Assembly (NCBI GenBank): GCA_021300075.1
Contig: JAJTIB010000192.1
Span: 1 to 8,977, forward strand
DNA from: Rickettsiales bacterium
Lineage (GTDB): Bacteria > Pseudomonadota > Alphaproteobacteria > Rickettsiales > UBA3002
Direction: 5' to 3'
Length of the DNA: 8,977 bases
The position numbers and the translations under genes were made by a program. How positions within the stretch are numbered: the stretch's first letter is position 1; every line of letters begins with the position of its first letter. Under the pieces are notes generated by a model. The model did no database searches. It worked only from the letters and a program-made list of their open reading frames with translations, and had not been told where the DNA came from. Shown here one piece after another: positions 6,022 through 8,977 of this stretch.

Positions 6022-7758
6022 ATGAACCCACATGCACTTACCGCCCGCGCCTGGCCGTTTGAAGAAGCGCGCGCCCTGCTTGAACGCCTCAAAAAACTCC
6101 CTGCCACCAAAGAGCAGGTGGTGTTTGAAACGGGCTATGGCCCCTCTGGCCTGCCCCATATCGGCACGTTTGGCGAGGTCGCCCGCACCAGCATGGTGCG
6201 CCATGCCTTCCAGCAGATTTCTGATTTGCCTACCCATCTCATCTGTTTTTCAGACGATATGGACGGGTTACGCAAAGTGCCCGAGAATCTGCCGCAGCCG
6301 GAAATGCTCGCCGCTCATCTGGGTAAGCCGCTAACCTCCATCCCTGACCCGTTTGGCACACATGAAAGTTTCGGCCACCATATGAATGCGCGGCTGCGCG
6401 CCTTTCTTGACCATTTCGGCTTTCACTATGAATTCAAATCTTCAACCGAAACATATAAATCCGGCGCATTTGACGCGGCGCTCCTTCGCATCCTCAAGGA
6501 ATATGACAAGGTGATGGAGGTGATGCTGCCAACACTGGGCGAAGAACGGCAACAGACCTATTCACCCTTCCTGCCTATTTCCCCCGTCTCGGGCAAAGTG
6601 CTACTCGCCAAAGTCGTGGCGCGTAACGTGGAAAAAGGCACCATCACCTACATGGAAGAAGACGGGTCGGAGATGGAAATTCCGGTCACGGGCGGGCATT
6701 GCAAGCTGCAATGGAAGCCGGATATGGGGATGCGCTGGGCGGCGCTCGGGGTCGATTATGAAATGTACGGGAAAGATCACTTAGCAAGTGCCCCGCTTTA
6801 TGATGCCATCTGCAAAATTGCCGGTGGTGTGCCACCACAGCAGATGATGTTCGAGCTGTTTCTTGATGAAAAGGGACAGAAAATTTCCAAATCCAAAGGC
6901 AACGGCATCACCATTGATGAATGGCTGACCTATGCCCCGGCCGAGTCGCTCGCGCTTTACATGTTCACCTCGCCGCGTAAGGCGAAGAAGCTCTATTTTG
7001 ATGTGATTCCGCAGCAGGTGGATGATTACCTGACACATCTGGAGAAATACAACACGACGGATGACGCGACAAAACTCGAAAATCCATCCTGGCATATTCA
7101 CGCGGGCAGGCCGCCTGCGCCGGAATCTTCCATCCGTTTCTCGCTGCTGCTTAATCTGGTCTCAGCCTGCAATGCCGAAGATACATCGGTATTATGGGGA
7201 TTTTTGAAACGCGAACTGCCTGACGCTACCCCTCAGAATTCCCCCATGCTTGACCAGCTTTGCGGCTATGCGGTGCGCTATTATCACGACTTTGTGAAGC
7301 CCACGAAGCAGTTCCGCGCGGCAAGCGAACTAGAGCGTCGCGCGATGGGTGAGCTCAGGCAGTATCTGGTTGAGATAGTGTATTGCGCTCCCTCCCCCAA
7401 CTCCCCCCCTGAGGGGGAGTCGAAACGCTCCTTCAGCGTTTCGGTGGGGGGTGACGGCACAAAAGATACCCCCCACCAAAACCTTCAGAAAGGTTTTGGC
7501 TCCCCCTCAGGGGGGGAGCAGGCAGCGGCCACAACGGCGCACGCAAGCACCACCGCCGAAGACATCCAGACCCGCATCTATGAAATTGGTATGGCGCATT
7601 ACGGCAAGGAAAACTTACGCGACTGGTTCAAGGCCAATTACGAATTACTGCTTGGGCAATCTCAGGGCCCGCGCATGGGCTCGTTCATTCATCTTTTCGG
7701 CGCGAAAGAAACGATCAGCCTTATTGATGCCGCGCTTTTGCGGCAGCAAGCGGCGTGA
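6022..7758 (+). CDS. lysK: class I lysyl-tRNA synthetase carrying an in-frame palindromic insert
   Basis: It charges tRNA-Lys with lysine in the cytoplasm using ATP. The 578-residue product has the class I Rossmann signatures GPSGLPHIGT, with HIGT at 46-49, and KISKS at 287-291, plus the family stretches ICFSDDMDGLRKVP (about 74-87) and GKDHLASAPLYDAI (about 250-263). The alpha-helical anticodon-binding region ends with LLGQSQGPRMGSFIHLFG (about 543-560), typical of alphaproteobacterial class I LysRS. The ATG at 6022 is preferred because family members begin a few residues before the AWPFEEAR motif, and GAGA sits just upstream. A GTG at 5974 would add 16 residues. At about 455-500 the protein carries a Pro/Gly/Ser/Lys-rich segment encoded by a palindromic element; the frame stays open and conserved helices resume at AEDIQTRIYEIG. 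The gene should therefore be functional. The stop overlaps the next gene as TGATG. Confidence 0.96.
   Translation: MNPHALTARAWPFEEARALLERLKKLPATKEQVVFETGYGPSGLPHIGTFGEVARTSMVRHAFQQISDLPTHLICFSDDMDGLRKVPENLPQPEMLAAHLGKPLTSIPDPFGTHESFGHHMNARLRAFLDHFGFHYEFKSSTETYKSGAFDAALLRILKEYDKVMEVMLPTLGEERQQTYSPFLPISPVSGKVLLAKVVARNVEKGTITYMEEDGSEMEIPVTGGHCKLQWKPDMGMRWAALGVDYEMYGKDHLASAPLYDAICKIAGGVPPQQMMFELFLDEKGQKISKSKGNGITIDEWLTYAPAESLALYMFTSPRKAKKLYFDVIPQQVDDYLTHLEKYNTTDDATKLENPSWHIHAGRPPAPESSIRFSLLLNLVSACNAEDTSVLWGFLKRELPDATPQNSPMLDQLCGYAVRYYHDFVKPTKQFRAASELERRAMGELRQYLVEIVYCAPSPNSPPEGESKRSFSVSVGGDGTKDTPHQNLQKGFGSPSGGEQAAATTAHASTTAEDIQTRIYEIGMAHYGKENLRDWFKANYELLLGQSQGPRMGSFIHLFGAKETISLIDAALLRQQAA
7388..7519. 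repeat. nested palindromic (RPE/MITE-like) element inside lysK
   Basis: The core is bounded by perfect 19-bp inverted repeats: CTCCCCCCCTGAGGGGGAG at 7401-7419 and its exact reverse complement at 7500-7518. Each end is itself nearly palindromic. Inside lie a 9-bp perfect hairpin (7421-7429 with 7435-7443), a 10-bp perfect pair GGTGGGGGGT/ACCCCCCACC (7443-7452 with 7468-7477, 15-base loop), and a 10-bp perfect hairpin with a four-base loop (7476-7485 with 7490-7499). A further GCTCCC at 7388-7393 pairs with GGGAGC at 7514-7519. Taking these as outer limits gives 132 bp, exactly 44 codons, though the limits are tentative and no target duplication is evident. There is no transposase gene and no stop codon in the lysK frame. 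It fits a small non-autonomous mobile repeat, comparable in behaviour to Rickettsia palindromic elements but not similar in any sequence I can recall. Confidence 0.8.
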
Positions 7759-8585
7759 TGACCCTTACCGCACTGATCGCGCGCTACGACGCCTTCCTTA
7801 TCGATCTCTGGGGCGTGATGCATGATGGCACGCAGCTTTACCCCGGCGTAGGCGCAGCGCTTGCAGCGCTTCATGCGGCGGGCAGGCCAGTGGTGTTTCT
7901 TTCTAACGCCCCGCGTCAGGCGGCAAAAGCCATCGCCACACTCGACCGGCTCGGCGTGCCGCGCACTCACTACCATGCGCTGATTACCTCCGGGCAGATC
8001 GCGCATGACCGATTAAAGGCGGAAGCTGTCTCAGGCCAGCGGCGCTATTACTATCTCGGCCCCTCCAAGGACGAGGATATTCTCGCAGATTTAGAACATT
8101 ACATAGAAGTGAACACGCCGCAGGAGGCCGATTTTGTGCTTAATACCGGGTATGAAAGTGACTTTCAGCCGCACAATGAAATCCTGCCGACGCTGGAGAA
8201 ACTGCTCGCCGCGAAACTGGCGCTACTCTGCGTCAACCCTGACCTTGAAGTGGTGAAACAGGACGGCACGGAAATGCTCTGCGCCGGCAGCCTCGCGGCG
8301 GAATATGAGCGGATGGGCGGGGCGGTGACCTATATCGGCAAGCCCCATGCCAATGCGTTTGTGGCGGCACTCGCGGCACTGCCCGCAGACACCCCCAAAA
8401 CCCGCGTGCTGATGATTGGCGATAACCCCGCGACCGATATTGCCGGAGCGGAGGCGGCCGGGATTGATTCCCTCCTCATCACCGGCGGGGTGCTGAAAGT
8501 AAAACACGGGAAAATACTCAGCGAGACCGAAGCCCGGCAGATCTGCCCGGCGGCGACGCATATTCTTCCCGCCTTCAGCGGCTAA
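7758..8585 (+). CDS. TIGR01459-type HAD superfamily hydrolase, class IIA
   Basis: A 275-residue HAD-IIA protein related to the NagD/p-nitrophenyl phosphatase group and very likely a cytoplasmic phosphatase. Motif I is DLWGVMHDG with nucleophile D16; W18 stands where most HAD phosphatases have the second Asp. This DLWGV form is typical of the TIGR01459 subfamily. Motif II is S49 in LSNAPR, motif III is K195 in YIGKPH, and motif IV is GDNPATD with D222 and D227. A cap domain of the C2 type lies between motifs II and III (about 80-185). The physiological substrate is unknown. I chose the ATG at 7758, which shares one base with the lysK stop (TGATG); a GTG at 7755 would add one residue and make a GTGA overlap. 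No Shine-Dalgarno is obvious, so translation probably depends on coupling to lysK. The 3' end overlaps the convergent thioredoxin-like gene by 11 bases. Confidence 0.92.
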   Translation: MTLTALIARYDAFLIDLWGVMHDGTQLYPGVGAALAALHAAGRPVVFLSNAPRQAAKAIATLDRLGVPRTHYHALITSGQIAHDRLKAEAVSGQRRYYYLGPSKDEDILADLEHYIEVNTPQEADFVLNTGYESDFQPHNEILPTLEKLLAAKLALLCVNPDLEVVKQDGTEMLCAGSLAAEYERMGGAVTYIGKPHANAFVAALAALPADTPKTRVLMIGDNPATDIAGAEAAGIDSLLITGGVLKVKHGKILSETEARQICPAATHILPAFSG

Positions 8586-8977
8586 GTGCCGCGTCGATAG
8601 GTGCGAGATTTTCCTCGCTCAGCCAGTTGGTCGCTCCAGCAAAATGTGCAATCACCTTACCCTCGCGGTTGATGAGGTAGGTCATGGGCAGGGCTTGCCA
8701 GGTGAGCGCCTCGCTTACCTCGCCCTTTGCATCCAGCGCCAGATGCGGCAGCGTGAGCTTCTGCTTATCAAAAAAACGGCCCCGCGCCTCAAATGGCAGA
8801 CTATCAAGCGAAAGGGGAATCACCACCAGCCCCTTACTCCCGCGCTTTTTCTCAAGCGCATCAAGGGTGGGCAGTTCTTTGAGGCAGGGCACGCACCAGG
8901 TCGCCCAGAGATTAAGGAGCACTACCTTGCCCTTAAACTCAGCGAGCGTCTTATTGCCAGTAGCCATCACCATCGCC
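8575..8977 (-). CDS. TlpA/ResA-type thioredoxin-like protein (partial, N-terminus outside window)
   Basis: A thiol-disulfide oxidoreductase of the AhpC-TSA/Redoxin (TlpA-like) group. The visible part shows KGKVVLLNLWATWCVPC (14-30 counting from the Met at 8973), with active-site C27 and C30 in a CVPC motif. This is followed by KELPTLDAL, a PLSLD strand, the cis-proline loop ALPMTYLI and the INREGKVIAHFAG hairpin. The fold is complete to the C-terminus, which ends LSR. The reading frame is open to the right edge. Family members usually have a signal peptide or anchor and a short strand before the LAEFKGK segment, so the Met at 8973 is probably internal and the true start lies beyond 8977. If exported, it would act in periplasmic disulfide reduction, for example in cytochrome c maturation; that depends on the missing N-terminus. 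It overlaps the HAD gene by 11 bases tail to tail. Confidence 0.88.
   Translation of the reverse strand, partial: AMVMATGNKTLAEFKGKVVLLNLWATWCVPCLKELPTLDALEKKRGSKGLVVIPLSLDSLPFEARGRFFDKQKLTLPHLALDAKGEVSEALTWQALPMTYLINREGKVIAHFAGATNWLSEENLAPIDAALSR

Noticed and set aside
6011..6025. Five-codon mini-frame starting ATG at 6011 and ending in ATGA over the lysK start
   Set aside because: Could be a translational coupling leader, but it is too short and has no ribosome binding site; most likely coincidence.
7388..7519. Reading the lysK palindromes as a transcription terminator
   Set aside because: There is no T run after any stem, the frame continues, and conserved LysRS motifs follow for another 80 codons.

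Overview
The window looks like chromosomal DNA of an alphaproteobacterium. It encodes an archaeal-type class I lysyl-tRNA synthetase, used by most Alphaproteobacteria in place of the class II enzyme. It also encodes a TIGR01459-type HAD hydrolase and SPOR domains with the Cys-pair C-terminal signature common in that class. Genes are tightly packed and moderately GC-rich, with several stop/start overlaps (GTGA, ATGA, TGATG). The order cannot be fixed from sequence alone. No gap between genes exceeds about 120 bases. No tRNA, rRNA, CRISPR array, transposase or phage gene is visible.

Layout. (1) Positions 82-3149 (+) hold a translationally coupled operon: a secreted chalcone-isomerase-like protein, a GPH/MFS_2-type transporter, a DUF3833 lipoprotein and a short-chain dehydrogenase. 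Homologues of these families recur together in the proteobacterial locus built around a ChrR/ECF sigma pair, a cyclopropane-fatty-acid-synthase-like methyltransferase, a flavin amine oxidase and DUF1365. That locus is tied to singlet-oxygen stress and fatty-acid (furan fatty acid) modification. The core enzymes are not in the window and could lie just to the left. (2) At 3193-3831 (+) is a membrane-anchored SOUL haem-binding protein, 43 bases after the dehydrogenase. (3) At 3841-5901 (-), convergent with SOUL, is a large exported protein with three SPOR-like domains and a long Pro/Ala/Ser-rich linker. (4) At 6022-8585 (+), divergent from the SPOR gene, are class I lysyl-tRNA synthetase and a HAD hydrolase, coupled by a TGATG overlap. 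(5) At 8575-8977 (-) is the C-terminal part of a TlpA/ResA-type thioredoxin-like protein, overlapping the end of the HAD gene tail to tail and running off the right edge.

The most striking item is a nested palindromic element of about 120-132 bp (about 7388-7519) inside the lysyl-tRNA synthetase gene. It has perfect 19-bp inverted ends and three further perfect internal stems. It keeps the reading frame open and adds about 45 hydrophilic residues to an essential enzyme. This closely resembles in principle the Rickettsia palindromic elements that insert in frame into protein genes, though its sequence is C/G-run based. It may represent an undescribed repeat family in this genome.
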